Of a stretch of DNA of 64,000 nt, positions 44,361 to 52,535 are shown piece after piece. The translations under genes were made by a program, and so were the position numbers. The notes beneath the pieces were generated by a model. That model was not told the origin of the DNA and did not search any database. It was given only the letters and a program-made list of their open reading frames with translations. The stretch is from an uncultured Litoreibacter sp. GTDB lineage: Bacteria; Pseudomonadota; Alphaproteobacteria; Rhodobacterales; Rhodobacteraceae. The number at the start of each line of letters is the position of its first letter. The stretch's first letter is position 1. The stretch is taken from positions 372,001-436,000 of the forward strand of contig NZ_CANKWO010000002.1 of the NCBI RefSeq assembly GCF_947487515.1, in the 5' to 3' direction.

Positions 44361-45209
44361 ATGACTGACGATCCCAAGACCCTCGTTTCAACCAAATGGC
44401 TGGAGGATCACTTGAATGATCCCGATCTGCGGATCATCGACGCCTCTTGGTATCTGCCAGATATGAACCGCGATGGCCGCGCTGAGTACGATCGCGGGCA
44501 TATCCCGAACGCGCGCTTCTTTGACATCGACGAGATCAGCGACACCCGCTCCGCGCTTCCGCATATGGCGCCGCCCGTGGAAAAATTCATGTCTCGCTCC
44601 CGCGCCCTCGGTGTCGGAGACGGGCATCAGATCGTGATCTATGACGGGGCGGGATTGTTCTCGGCGGCCCGTGTTTGGTGGCTATACCGCCTGATGGGGA
44701 AAACGGATGTCGCGGTGCTGGACGGTGGCTACCCCAAGTGGGCCGCAGAAGGCCGCCCAATCGAAGACCAGCCCCCTGTATTCAAAGAACGCCATATCAC
44801 CATTCACCGCCAAGCCGGATTGGTGCGCGACGTCACACAGGTGGCCGCGGCATCTAAACTGGGCGACCATTCTATTCTGGACGCAAGAGGGGCATCCCGC
44901 TTTAAGGGTGAAGAGCCTGAGGCGCGGAAGGGCCTGCGCTCAGGCCATATCCCAAACTCGAAGAACATCCCCTACACGTCGCTGTTGAATGCAGACCGGA
45001 CGATGAAACCCGTCTCTGATCTGCGTGAGGTGTTTCACGACGCAAAAGTTGATCTCTCCAAACCAGTGATCACCACATGTGGCTCTGGCGTGACCGCCGC
45101 CATTCTTAGCCTTGCGCTGGAGCGCATCGGCAACCGCAATCACGCGCTTTATGACGGCTCATGGGCCGAATGGGGCCAATTTGATCAACTCGCCGTGGAG
45201 ACCGGATAA
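44361..45209 (+). CDS. sseA: 3-mercaptopyruvate sulfurtransferase
   Basis: 282 residues, two rhodanese domains. The catalytic Cys is Cys240 in TTCGSGVTA, the mercaptopyruvate-type active loop (CGSGVTA). WYLPDMNRDGRAEYDRGHIPNARFFDIDEI is the linker-like N-terminal block. ATG at 44361 with GGAGG upstream is preferred to the upstream frame start. Stop and next start overlap by one base. Confidence 0.94.
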   Translation: MTDDPKTLVSTKWLEDHLNDPDLRIIDASWYLPDMNRDGRAEYDRGHIPNARFFDIDEISDTRSALPHMAPPVEKFMSRSRALGVGDGHQIVIYDGAGLFSAARVWWLYRLMGKTDVAVLDGGYPKWAAEGRPIEDQPPVFKERHITIHRQAGLVRDVTQVAAASKLGDHSILDARGASRFKGEEPEARKGLRSGHIPNSKNIPYTSLLNADRTMKPVSDLREVFHDAKVDLSKPVITTCGSGVTAAILSLALERIGNRNHALYDGSWAEWGQFDQLAVETG

Positions 45210-46393
45210 TGTTTGAGACCCTAAAAGCCCAACCCGCTGACAAAATTCTATCGTTGATGGCAGCTTACCGCGCCGATCCTCGCGTAGAAAAAGTCGACCT
45301 TGGTGTCGGTGTTTATAAAGATGCGGATGGCAAAACTCCGGTTATGCGTGCGGTGAAAGCCGCGGAGAAACAGCTGTGGGACATCGAAGACACCAAAAGC
45401 TACACCGGTCTTGCAGGGGATGTAGGGTTTCACGATGTCATGCGCAGGCTGATACTGGCGGATGCCGTTGCGGCAGAGCAAATCGCCGCCGCTGCGACCC
45501 CAGGTGGCACAGGCGCCATACGTCAGGGCTTGGAGCTGATCAAAATGGCCGCACCGCAAGCGACCATCTGGCTGTCCGCCCCCACTTGGCCCAACCATCC
45601 GTCGATTATCAAATATTTGGGCATGCCGATGGCCGAATACCGCTACTTCGATTCCGCCACACGTGGGGTGGATTTCGGAGGCATGCTCACCGATCTGGAC
45701 CAAGCCAAACCAGGTGACGTGGTGCTGCTACACGGCTGCTGCCACAACCCTACCGGCGCGAACCTGACGGCCAGCCAATGGCAAGAGGTCGCGGACTTCC
45801 TGAAGTCCAAGCAATTGATCCCTTTTGTGGATATCGCCTACCAAGGTTTCGGCGACGGATTGGATGCAGATGCCTATGGCCCGCGCCATCTGGCCAAAAC
45901 CCAGCCGGAAATGTTGATCGCCGCAAGTTGCTCCAAGAATTTCGGCGTCTATCGTGAACGAACCGGCCTTTTGATGGCAATCAGTCAAGATCCCGCCAAG
46001 ACGCCATTGAACCAAGGCACAGTCGCTTTCCTGAACCGGCAGAATTACTCGTTTCCGCCGGATCACGGCGCGCGGTTGGTTACCATGGTGCTGAATGACG
46101 AAACTCTGCGCACTGATTGGCAAAAAGAGCTGGAAGACATTCGCGGTAGCATGCTGAGTTTGCGCCAACAGCTGTCAGACGCGCTGCGCAAACGCACCAA
46201 CTCTGACAAGTTCGACTTCCTTGCGCAGCATCGCGGCATGTTCTCGCGCCTCGGCGCGACTGAGGCGCAGGTTGAGCAAATGCGTGAAAGCCACGGCATT
46301 TACATGGTGTCAGACAGCCGGTTGAACCTCGCGGGGCTCAACGCGCAATCCGTGCCAATCTTGGCCGATGCAATCGTGGCTGCCGGTGTTTAG
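45209..46393 (+). CDS. Aromatic amino acid / aspartate aminotransferase (class I)
   Basis: 394-residue class I PLP aminotransferase, subgroup Ia (AspC/TyrB type). Seen: KVDLGVGVYKDADGKTPVM, TPGGTGAIRQGLELI, HGCCHNPTGANLT with the PLP-contacting residues, VDIAYQGFGDGLDAD and the PLP lysine in AASCSKNFGVYRERTG. TyrB-like rather than strictly aspartate-specific; substrate range cannot be told from sequence. Coupled to sseA by a one-base overlap. Confidence 0.9.
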   Translation: MFETLKAQPADKILSLMAAYRADPRVEKVDLGVGVYKDADGKTPVMRAVKAAEKQLWDIEDTKSYTGLAGDVGFHDVMRRLILADAVAAEQIAAAATPGGTGAIRQGLELIKMAAPQATIWLSAPTWPNHPSIIKYLGMPMAEYRYFDSATRGVDFGGMLTDLDQAKPGDVVLLHGCCHNPTGANLTASQWQEVADFLKSKQLIPFVDIAYQGFGDGLDADAYGPRHLAKTQPEMLIAASCSKNFGVYRERTGLLMAISQDPAKTPLNQGTVAFLNRQNYSFPPDHGARLVTMVLNDETLRTDWQKELEDIRGSMLSLRQQLSDALRKRTNSDKFDFLAQHRGMFSRLGATEAQVEQMRESHGIYMVSDSRLNLAGLNAQSVPILADAIVAAGV

Positions 46394-46856
46394 GGCTCTC
46401 GCCCTTATCGTGACCTTGGGGTTGACCGCCTGTGGTGGTGGCACCCCCGATCCCACACCGGTTTCCCGCGCAGACACCATCCCGCTGCACCCGAACGAGA
46501 CGCCAGAGCTGCGCGTTCTAATCAACCAATACGCCGACCTCTATGAAGTTCCTCGCGCCTTGGTGCATCGCCAAATTATCCGCGAAAGCACCCACCGCCC
46601 CGAGGCCCGCAACGGGCCCTACTACGGGTTGATGCAGATCCTGCCCGAGACCGCACGCACCATGGGCCACCGCGGCCCACCAGAAAGCTTGCTGGATGCG
46701 GAGACCAACTTAAAATACGCCGTCAAATACCTGCGCGGCGCGTGGCTGTTGTCAGATGGGGACTTCGACACGGCGGTAAAATGGTACTCCCGCGGCTACT
46801 ATTATGAGGCGAAACGGCAAGGAAAACTGGTCGAGACAGGGCTTCGGTCCGGCTAG
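46368..46856 (+). CDS. Lytic transglycosylase lipoprotein
   Basis: 162 residues: a lipoprotein signal with lipobox LTAC (Cys at about residue 22), a linker, and an SLT-type domain with catalytic Glu in QIIRESTHRPEA, then YYGLMQILPETARTMG and KYLRGAWLLSDG. Outer-membrane-anchored peptidoglycan lyase. The start at 46368 overlaps the aminotransferase by 26 bases; a GTG at 46386 is an alternative. It is the last ordinary gene before the AT-rich island. Confidence 0.82.
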   Translation: MQSWLPVFRALALIVTLGLTACGGGTPDPTPVSRADTIPLHPNETPELRVLINQYADLYEVPRALVHRQIIRESTHRPEARNGPYYGLMQILPETARTMGHRGPPESLLDAETNLKYAVKYLRGAWLLSDGDFDTAVKWYSRGYYYEAKRQGKLVETGLRSG

Positions 46857-46890
46857 TGGAGTTTCGAAATTCGTCCTCCCCAAACCCGAT

Positions 46891-47176
46891 CTAGACTTTA
46901 TGTTGAGACACAAGCCCCATTGAATGAACAAAGCCCAAAGGGCGAAAAACACTCGTATTTGCGGTGTAGATATTGACTGGAACTCTGTGACCATTGATGG
47001 CAGCGACCGGCATTCTGGTAGGCTTGTCCCCCCAATATCCGAGCAGATTTAGTGGGTCTGCGGCCATCGCGTTATGAGAAGCTGCCAGAACCCCCTCATG
47101 AAAAAAGCAATAGCCCAGCGAATTCGATCCAGAGAATGGATAGTAAAGGTATGACGGCGTTGTTATCCATGATTTG
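46891..47176 (-). pseudogene. Remnant of a metalloprotease effector C-terminus (older cassette)
   Basis: Downstream of the second 226-residue paralog, an open stretch on the same strand ends in TAG at 46891. It carries SHNAMAADPLNLLGYWGDKP, which matches SHSNIMKADPLNLMGYLSNRP of the effector at 48656-50002, the region around its Met-turn. There is no HExxH upstream and no start codon with a ribosome site, so only the C-terminal tip remains. It extends about 35 residues past the place where the intact protein ends. Confidence 0.6.
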
Positions 47177-47857
47177 TTACTGCCACAGCCCCAGATCAAG
47201 GTTCACTGAGATCAATTCTCCAAGAGGCGACGCTCGACCACTTGGACTAAAAACTTGTCTTTCATCGGCGCGTTTTGCTTCGAGGATGCGGCGCGCCTCG
47301 GAGGTGCCAAGTTCGTACAGACTGTCGTAGAGACCGAGAGCAAGATTTCCTGAGGCTTCGCTCGCCGCACGCCTTTCAAGTTGTTCATAAGCGGCGGCAT
47401 CTCCAAAAGAGGCAAGGTAGACGAAATAATTCCAAGTGTGTGCTTCTGGACGATTTGGGAGGGTCTTGAATGCCCAGTTTGGGACGATCCAACTTTTCAA
47501 CTCATTACGGATGTCAATTCCATGGCGCCGCAGTACGAGGAAATACCATTTCGAATGCTCTGGTTGGTTGCCAATACGTAAGAATGCATCGCGCAAATCT
47601 GCACGAACATCCAAAGGAAGGGTTCCTCTATAGTCCAGCAACCCGCCGAGCCAATATCCAATCAGCTGGCTATTTGTTTGCGCATTAACATTCAACGTTG
47701 GCCAACTTACGACTGCATTATAGCATTCTTGCGAGGCGTTAACTTGCAAGGCAGAGTTGACGAAATTGGCCTGTGGCACGGATTGAATGTTCATCTCTTT
47801 AATTTCTGCAACGATTTCAACCGGGCACGAATTTAGCAAAGCTGCGTCATAGTCCAT
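47177..47857 (-). CDS. 226-residue putative immunity protein, second (orphan) copy
   Basis: 226 residues, soluble, mostly helical, no signal peptide. It is a diverged tandem paralog of the gene at 47964-48644: same length, same start (MDYDA), and shared blocks such as RxHxIDIRxx and YxxYLAxFGD near the middle and AxRIxEAxRxDxR near the end. I estimate roughly 30 percent identity by eye. It follows a decayed protease tail and precedes another, so I infer a leftover immunity gene from an earlier toxin cassette. Not a family I know. Confidence 0.65.
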   Translation of the reverse strand: MDYDAALLNSCPVEIVAEIKEMNIQSVPQANFVNSALQVNASQECYNAVVSWPTLNVNAQTNSQLIGYWLGGLLDYRGTLPLDVRADLRDAFLRIGNQPEHSKWYFLVLRRHGIDIRNELKSWIVPNWAFKTLPNRPEAHTWNYFVYLASFGDAAAYEQLERRAASEASGNLALGLYDSLYELGTSEARRILEAKRADERQVFSPSGRASPLGELISVNLDLGLWQ

Positions 47858-47875
47858 TTTGATTTGCCTTTTAGG

Positions 47876-47932
47876 TTATGGAGTGCGGCGGCAGCTTTTC
47901 CACTGCCGATAGCGCAACGGTTCTCGGCTAGA
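47876..47932 (-). pseudogene. Short remnant of the effector 3' end
   Basis: On the minus strand this reads EPLRYRQWKSCRRTP and a stop, against KPLRYRQWKNCRRTA at the end of the intact effector. A 21-base block (47896-47916) is identical to 48676-48696. It lies just before the start of the second immunity-like gene, exactly where the intact effector end lies before the first. Confidence 0.75.
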
Positions 47933-47963
47933 AATATTCGACGAAAATCCGAACTGTTGGCGT

Positions 47964-48644
47964 TTACTTGGACCAGTCGTGCAGCTGCAGATAAAGGGCT
48001 ACAAATTCTGCGGTTGTCGCCCCCGGACCATTTGGGGCGTCGCCGGTTCGCTGATCATCACGATAAGCTTCGAATATACGTTTGGCATCTTGGTTGTGAA
48101 GGTTGGAGAGGTCATCGAGTAGTATCTGTACGTCATTTCCGTAGGTCGTCGCGGCAATTTTGTCAGACAGGGCCTGAACGGCCTGTTGGTCACCAAATTG
48201 CGCCAGATAAAGGTTGTATTGCCAGCGCTCTGCGTCTGGCGCGCGCGGGTGTTTAAAGTTCCAATCCGACAAAATTTTACCCTCAAAATGATCCCGAATA
48301 TCGATGCGGTGAATACGCAGCGCCGTGAATATGTTGAAGGCGATGTCCTTGCTGTAGGGTAGTCGCTTGATTGCCTCAGTGACGTCCGTGCGCAAAGGTT
48401 CTACCAGTGTCGGATGATAATTTGAGACGCCGCTAAGGTAGATTTGTGACGCGCGGTTGCTGAAATGCGGACCCGTGCGCAGAGTGAGGTACTTTACGAC
48501 CGCCTCAGCGCAGGCACGGCCGCCGCCGGACTGCATTGCCGCTGATAGCGGGCTCTCTTCTGTAAAGACTGTGGGGTCGAAGGATTCTACCTGAGCCACA
48601 AGAACGGGGTCACAGAAATGAGCGAGTTGAGCATCGTAATCCAT
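47964..48644 (-). CDS. 226-residue putative immunity protein next to the effector
   Basis: 226 residues, no signal peptide or membrane segment. The ATG at 48644 is preceded by AGGAGA; the effector stop lies 11 bases upstream. Shared features with the downstream paralog are MDYDA at the start, HRIDIRDHFEGK and NLYLAQFGDQQA. Gene order (adaptor, toxin, this gene) is that of a type VI effector-immunity pair, so I infer it neutralises the protease. If the toxin acts in the periplasm a secreted immunity protein would be expected; its absence suggests a cytoplasmic target. Confidence 0.65.
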   Translation of the reverse strand: MDYDAQLAHFCDPVLVAQVESFDPTVFTEESPLSAAMQSGGGRACAEAVVKYLTLRTGPHFSNRASQIYLSGVSNYHPTLVEPLRTDVTEAIKRLPYSKDIAFNIFTALRIHRIDIRDHFEGKILSDWNFKHPRAPDAERWQYNLYLAQFGDQQAVQALSDKIAATTYGNDVQILLDDLSNLHNQDAKRIFEAYRDDQRTGDAPNGPGATTAEFVALYLQLHDWSK

Positions 48645-48655
48645 CAGATTTTCTC

Positions 48656-50002
48656 CTATGCCGTACGACGGCAATTTTTCCACTGCCGATAGCGCAGCGG
48701 CTTGGTGATAGGCCTGTTTGACAAGTATCCCATTAAATTAAGAGGGTCGGCCTTCATAATGTTACTATGGCTGGAAGTTGAAGGGACGGCTGGTTCGGTG
48801 TTAGTGCTTGGAAGTGCGGGGACTGCTACCCCGAGGCTACTTAAGTGATGTGCTGGAAACTGCGCTGTACGTGATGCTCCACCCGCCGTAGCGGTATCGT
48901 TAGGGTGGACCATATCAAGTGAGTGCCCCAACTCATGAGCCGTCGCGTTCTGCCACACCCCACTGGAGTTGGTCGTGGTAAAGGCGGGGGATTTGCCCAT
49001 ATTGATTACGGACCCCAGCAGCCCGTTTGCTCCGACCGTTGGCACATAAAAATACAGTCGCATAGCGTCTGGCCGAGGCAAATTTGTGTTCGCCAAAGAG
49101 GCTCTAAGCGCAGGGTTTGTGATTGCAGCGCGCGCTGAAAGCGATCGCCTGGCAAAAAGATCAAGCCCGATCAACGCGGCTGTGGTTTTTTTGAACTGCC
49201 CAGTCGAATAAAATGGAGTCTCAAACGCTGCCATGGCCGCATCGCTTGTAAAGTCAAGAACGCCTAAATCATTTATATCGAATGAAATAACAGCCTGTCT
49301 ATAAATTTCGTCTAGCGCAGCTTTCAGTCCCGCAGAAGTATAGGCACCAGTAGAGGTGCGAGTTGTCACAATACTACACACGTCAAGATGGATAACAGCT
49401 GGTTGCACACACCAGATATGGAAATAGCCGCGCAGTTGGCCGTCGCAAATGACCTTTACACTCGCTTCACCTGCGGCTTTGCCCTTGATTTTGAACGCCA
49501 CGCCCGACGCTGTAGGGGATGGGCTGGATACTTCCGCTACGGTAGCGGGCACGATCTCATAGGTGCAATTTCCCAAACAGGTGTTCGTAAATGCGCCTCC
49601 AAAGTTGATCTCGACTTGCGCCTCACGACCTACCCCAACCGACACCCACCGCGCACCGTCCCGATCTTCTTTGCTGCCGGGCAGGGTTTTGGCGTCTGTC
49701 GGAGGAACCCAGTACTCATCAGCCCCCACTTTGGCGACCAGGTTTGTTTTGTCGTCAAACCCAAAATAACTGGACCGAGGGCCGGTGGATCCTTCGAATG
49801 TCGCCACGTCCGGACAGCAAGGAGCTTGGGACACGACCGGCCCCGACGGGGCGATTGGAGAAAGTGACTGAGCAGGAACAACAGGTGCCGCCGTTGCGAC
49901 TGGAACAGATTGTGCAACCTCCGGCGCCACAGGTTGCACTGTCTGGGATTGGGCTTGAACTGAGACTGGTTGCACTGTCTGGGGCTGAACTGGTTTAACC
50001 AT
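48656..50002 (-). CDS. Putative secreted zinc metalloprotease effector (metzincin-like)
   Basis: 448 residues. N-terminal Pro/Gln/Val-rich repeats (about 1-60, PVQPQTVQPVSVQ type), a Cys-containing beta-rich middle (about 62-230) that may be Ig-like (GKAAGEASVKVICDGQL), then a zincin domain. The active site is HELGHSLDMVH at residues 356-366: three zinc His and the catalytic Glu of a metzincin, with Asp where most have Gly. A Met-turn candidate follows at Met416 (SNIMK) or Met424 (PLNLMGY). No signal peptide. It begins 1 base after a DUF4123 adaptor gene and ends next to a putative immunity gene, which points to a type VI cargo effector. Cleaved target unknown. Confidence 0.75.
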   Translation of the reverse strand: MVKPVQPQTVQPVSVQAQSQTVQPVAPEVAQSVPVATAAPVVPAQSLSPIAPSGPVVSQAPCCPDVATFEGSTGPRSSYFGFDDKTNLVAKVGADEYWVPPTDAKTLPGSKEDRDGARWVSVGVGREAQVEINFGGAFTNTCLGNCTYEIVPATVAEVSSPSPTASGVAFKIKGKAAGEASVKVICDGQLRGYFHIWCVQPAVIHLDVCSIVTTRTSTGAYTSAGLKAALDEIYRQAVISFDINDLGVLDFTSDAAMAAFETPFYSTGQFKKTTAALIGLDLFARRSLSARAAITNPALRASLANTNLPRPDAMRLYFYVPTVGANGLLGSVINMGKSPAFTTTNSSGVWQNATAHELGHSLDMVHPNDTATAGGASRTAQFPAHHLSSLGVAVPALPSTNTEPAVPSTSSHSNIMKADPLNLMGYLSNRPITKPLRYRQWKNCRRTA

Positions 50003-50003
50003 A

Positions 50004-51425
50004 TTAATTTGATCCTAACGTAGAATTCCAAGCCGCATCAATGGCCTGCTCGGCGGGAAGTTGCGCCCACGGCTTAAAAGGGTCCTCAAAGAAACGCGGC
50101 CCCAAAATGAGGGAAAGCACAATTGCCTTGCCCTCTTGCTGTTGGTCCGAAAGCCCTAATTCTTGCAACCGTGTTCTTGTTCCAGAAAGCACAGCCGATA
50201 GGTTCGGCGTTTGACTTGCGAAGAACCTCGCCCTGAAAGCGTTAAACTGGTCAGGTGTCATCTGGTGATCTGGGGGAATCCCCGCGAGATGATCGCGCAC
50301 CTCAGGCCATTGTCGCAAAAGCTCTGCTTGGGGTGTTGTCTCATGGGCGCTGGAGAACACATCTGCAAGCCGCTTGGCTTTCGTTGCGTTGGAATCCTTT
50401 AGGATGTTCAATACCGCGATAGGAATTCCATCTTGAAAACACCAACCGCCCATCGTCATCATCATCTGAGCCAAATAGGAGAAGTCTTCTTTCATGGTTA
50501 AGTTGAATGCTCGCCCCACTGAGACGACGTGTTGTGCAATTGATGCCAGCTTGGTTTTTGAAACCCCGTTGAATTGGTCTTGGTACTCCAAGGGCAACCA
50601 CAATGCGATCTCGTTCGACAAGGCGGAATAACTCACCTCCCTCATTAGACGATGATCGTCTTCCTCGAAGATGACATTTCTCGAAACCCTTTTGGAATTT
50701 CGCACGACCGGAGGCCTCAAGTGCAAAGTGTTCTGCACTGGATCAGTGACAATGAGCTCAATTGACGGGCCAGAGGGCAATCTAAAAAATTGCTCAACTC
50801 TTGTCGGATTGGCGCAGATGCCTGAGAAATAGATGCGCGCAGTTACGGTGTCCCAAAACCGGAAGAACAGAGGCTTTCCATTTGCGTCGGTCACCTTGGT
50901 GAACTTTCGAAAATGACCCCATATATCGTCGAATGATCCGCGTGACCGTAGGTAAATACCAGGCTCATTGTCCCAAATATGCCAAGTAGCTTCGGACCGT
51001 GTGAACAAGTTCCGAGTAAAACTGCTACTGTCTTCCAGTCGAACAATCCAAGGAGCCACATCGGCAAGGTCATTCTGGGCTGCCCCCACAAAGAGGCAAC
51101 GGTGCTCCAACCCTGATGCTAGCAACAGCTCAGGTAAACCAGGCACCTTGGCTGCATCGAGGATTGCATAAGTTTGCTTTGGCAGACCCGAGGGCTTGTC
51201 GGATTCCGCCTGCTGCAGATCGGCATTCGCCGGTCGTGGCTGCCCGAACAACGGCCCGCGTAGGGCATCTGGCACGATCTTCGGAGACATGACGCCAAAT
51301 TGCGCATCCAGCGGCTCAACGTCCTCGATGACCTCAATGCTTAGATTCTGCTCAGGCGGCACAATCGGTGCGCCAAATTGCTGCGTCCAGCAATCTTCTA
51401 AATCGGTTTTGATACAATCACCCAA
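50004..51425 (-). CDS. DUF4123 domain protein (type VI effector adaptor/chaperone)
   Basis: 473 residues. An N-terminal ~80-residue extension is followed by a DUF4123 domain (about 85-205): TYAILDAAKVPGLPELLLASGL, CLFVGAAQNDLADVAPWIVRL, GIYLRSRGSFDDIWGHFRKF and LFFRFWDTVTARIYFSGI. The rest is a helical C-terminal extension. DUF4123 proteins (Tap/Tec) load cargo effectors onto VgrG. No vgrG, hcp or PAAR is in this window. The frame starts with TTG at 51425 and has no good ribosome site, so the start is uncertain. One base separates it from the effector. Confidence 0.8.
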   Translation of the reverse strand: MGDCIKTDLEDCWTQQFGAPIVPPEQNLSIEVIEDVEPLDAQFGVMSPKIVPDALRGPLFGQPRPANADLQQAESDKPSGLPKQTYAILDAAKVPGLPELLLASGLEHRCLFVGAAQNDLADVAPWIVRLEDSSSFTRNLFTRSEATWHIWDNEPGIYLRSRGSFDDIWGHFRKFTKVTDANGKPLFFRFWDTVTARIYFSGICANPTRVEQFFRLPSGPSIELIVTDPVQNTLHLRPPVVRNSKRVSRNVIFEEDDHRLMREVSYSALSNEIALWLPLEYQDQFNGVSKTKLASIAQHVVSVGRAFNLTMKEDFSYLAQMMMTMGGWCFQDGIPIAVLNILKDSNATKAKRLADVFSSAHETTPQAELLRQWPEVRDHLAGIPPDHQMTPDQFNAFRARFFASQTPNLSAVLSGTRTRLQELGLSDQQQEGKAIVLSLILGPRFFEDPFKPWAQLPAEQAIDAAWNSTLGSN

Positions 51426-51672
51426 AAATACAAAAGTTCTTTAAAAATAATGAGCTATATTACGTCAGAAAATTCGCAAGAACAATACTGGGATCTGGTT
51501 GGCGCAATGGCAACGTCCCCGTGAACCCAAGGAAAATGTAGATAGCGGCGGCATATGTCAGCCTTCGACCAAGCCACTATACTGCGTTAATCCTTGCCCC
51601 GCCCGAGCACTTCGCCTAAACGCGCCTACTGAACATCAAGTCTCCGCTACCTTGTCAAAACGGAATTACATT
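51426..51672. other. Intergenic region before the VUT transporter
   Basis: AT-rich near 51426-51470, which probably holds the promoter of the minus-strand effector operon. The right part should carry the transporter promoter. I looked for a preQ1-type element upstream of the transporter and did not see one I could support. Confidence 0.35.
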
Positions 51673-52299
51673 ATGACACGTCTTCTTCCTGGCATCCTTG
51701 CCATGGCCCTCACTGTTGTGGCCTCCAATGTCCTTGTTCAATACCTGCTGGGAAATTGGCTTACATGGGGCGCATTTACGTACCCTATCGCATTCCTCGT
51801 CACTGACGTGATGAACCGCATCTACGGCGCCTCTGCTGCGCGCAGGGTGGTTTTTGTGGGCTTCATCGTGGGCATCATCTGCTCCTTGATCGGGTCGCAA
51901 ATCATGCTGGTATACGGGCCTGCTGTACCGCTTCGTATCGCCGTGGCCTCTGCCATCGCATTCCTGACTGCTCAACTTCTGGATGTATCGATCTTTGACC
52001 GTCTGCGCGAAGGTCAGTGGTGGAAAGCCCCACTGGCGTCGACCATCGTCGGGTCCATTGTAGACACTGCCCTGTTCTTCACCATTGCGTTCTCTGCCTC
52101 CGTCACCCTGTTCGGGGCTGAAAATGACGCAGCGATTTCATGGGCTTGGGAAGGTGTTCCGCTTCTTGGTCAAGGCGCGGTTTTGCCACTTTGGGTGTCA
52201 CTCGCCGTTGCCGATTGGGGGGTAAAACTGGCCATTGCCTTGATCGCTTTGGTCCCGTTTCGCATCATTGTTAGAAAATTTTCACACAAGATCGCGTAG
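51673..52299 (+). CDS. VUT family (YhhQ-like) queuosine precursor transporter
   Basis: 208 residues with about six membrane helices. Seen: ILAMALTVVASNVLVQYL, LTWGAFTYPIAFLVTDVMNRIYG (the conserved polar signature), AAFLTAQLLDVSIFDRLR and GSIVDTALFFTIAFS. Family members take up preQ0/preQ1-type queuosine precursors. ATG at 51673 fits the family N-terminus. Confidence 0.85.
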   Translation: MTRLLPGILAMALTVVASNVLVQYLLGNWLTWGAFTYPIAFLVTDVMNRIYGASAARRVVFVGFIVGIICSLIGSQIMLVYGPAVPLRIAVASAIAFLTAQLLDVSIFDRLREGQWWKAPLASTIVGSIVDTALFFTIAFSASVTLFGAENDAAISWAWEGVPLLGQGAVLPLWVSLAVADWGVKLAIALIALVPFRIIVRKFSHKIA

Positions 52300-52368
52300 A
52301 AAACTCTTGAGTTATCCACAAGATGTGGCACCATTCTTGGTATCAGCAACCATTGAAAGGAGGTGTCC

Positions 52369-52425
52369 ATGTCTAGAGTGATATTGGAGCAACGTGTCAG
52401 GCAAGGTACGGAGGTGCGTGTCTAG
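52369..52425 (+). CDS. 18-residue ORF inside the candidate RNA
   Basis: ATG with a near-perfect ribosome site 3 bases upstream of the usual spacing, 18 codons, then TAG. Arg/Val/Glu-rich. It could be a leader peptide whose translation decides which GGAGGTG copy pairs with the downstream CACCTCC. Confidence 0.4.
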   Translation: MSRVILEQRVRQGTEVRV

Positions 52426-52495
52426 GGGCAGCCCCCTAACCCACACCGAGGTACCGGTCTCAGGATCAACCTGACCCACCTCCATAATTCTCGTC

Positions 52496-52524
52496 AAAGG
52501 GCGCCCGTTGCTGTGGCGCCCTTT
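52496..52524. terminator. Strong inverted repeat between the RNA element and ridA-like gene
   Basis: AAAGGGCGCC and GGCGCCCTTT form a perfect 10-base-pair stem with a nine-base loop. It lies between convergent transcripts, so it may end both the plus-strand RNA and the minus-strand RidA gene. The T-run beyond the stem is weak. Confidence 0.6.
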
Positions 52525-52535
52525 GCTTTGCCAGA

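Larger units (their letters stand above)
52359..52524 (+). ncRNA. Candidate structured RNA with an 18-codon ORF
   Basis: A strong AAAGGAGGTG site precedes a tiny ORF (ATG 52369 to TAG 52425, MSRVILEQRVRQGTEVRV). GGAGGTG occurs twice, at 52359-52365 (the ribosome site) and 52410-52416 (inside the ORF), and its exact complement CACCTCC is at 52477-52483, so two mutually exclusive pairings are possible. A GGGG/CCCC hairpin (about 52425-52436) and a CAGG/CCTG hairpin lie between. A perfect 10-base-pair stem (52496-52524) closes the element. No plus-strand gene follows directly, so it may be a stand-alone small RNA. Confidence 0.5.

Noticed and set aside
46860-51500. Integrated mobile element as explanation of the AT-rich island
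   Set aside because: No integrase, transposase, tRNA target or terminal repeats were seen, so I describe it only as an accessory island.
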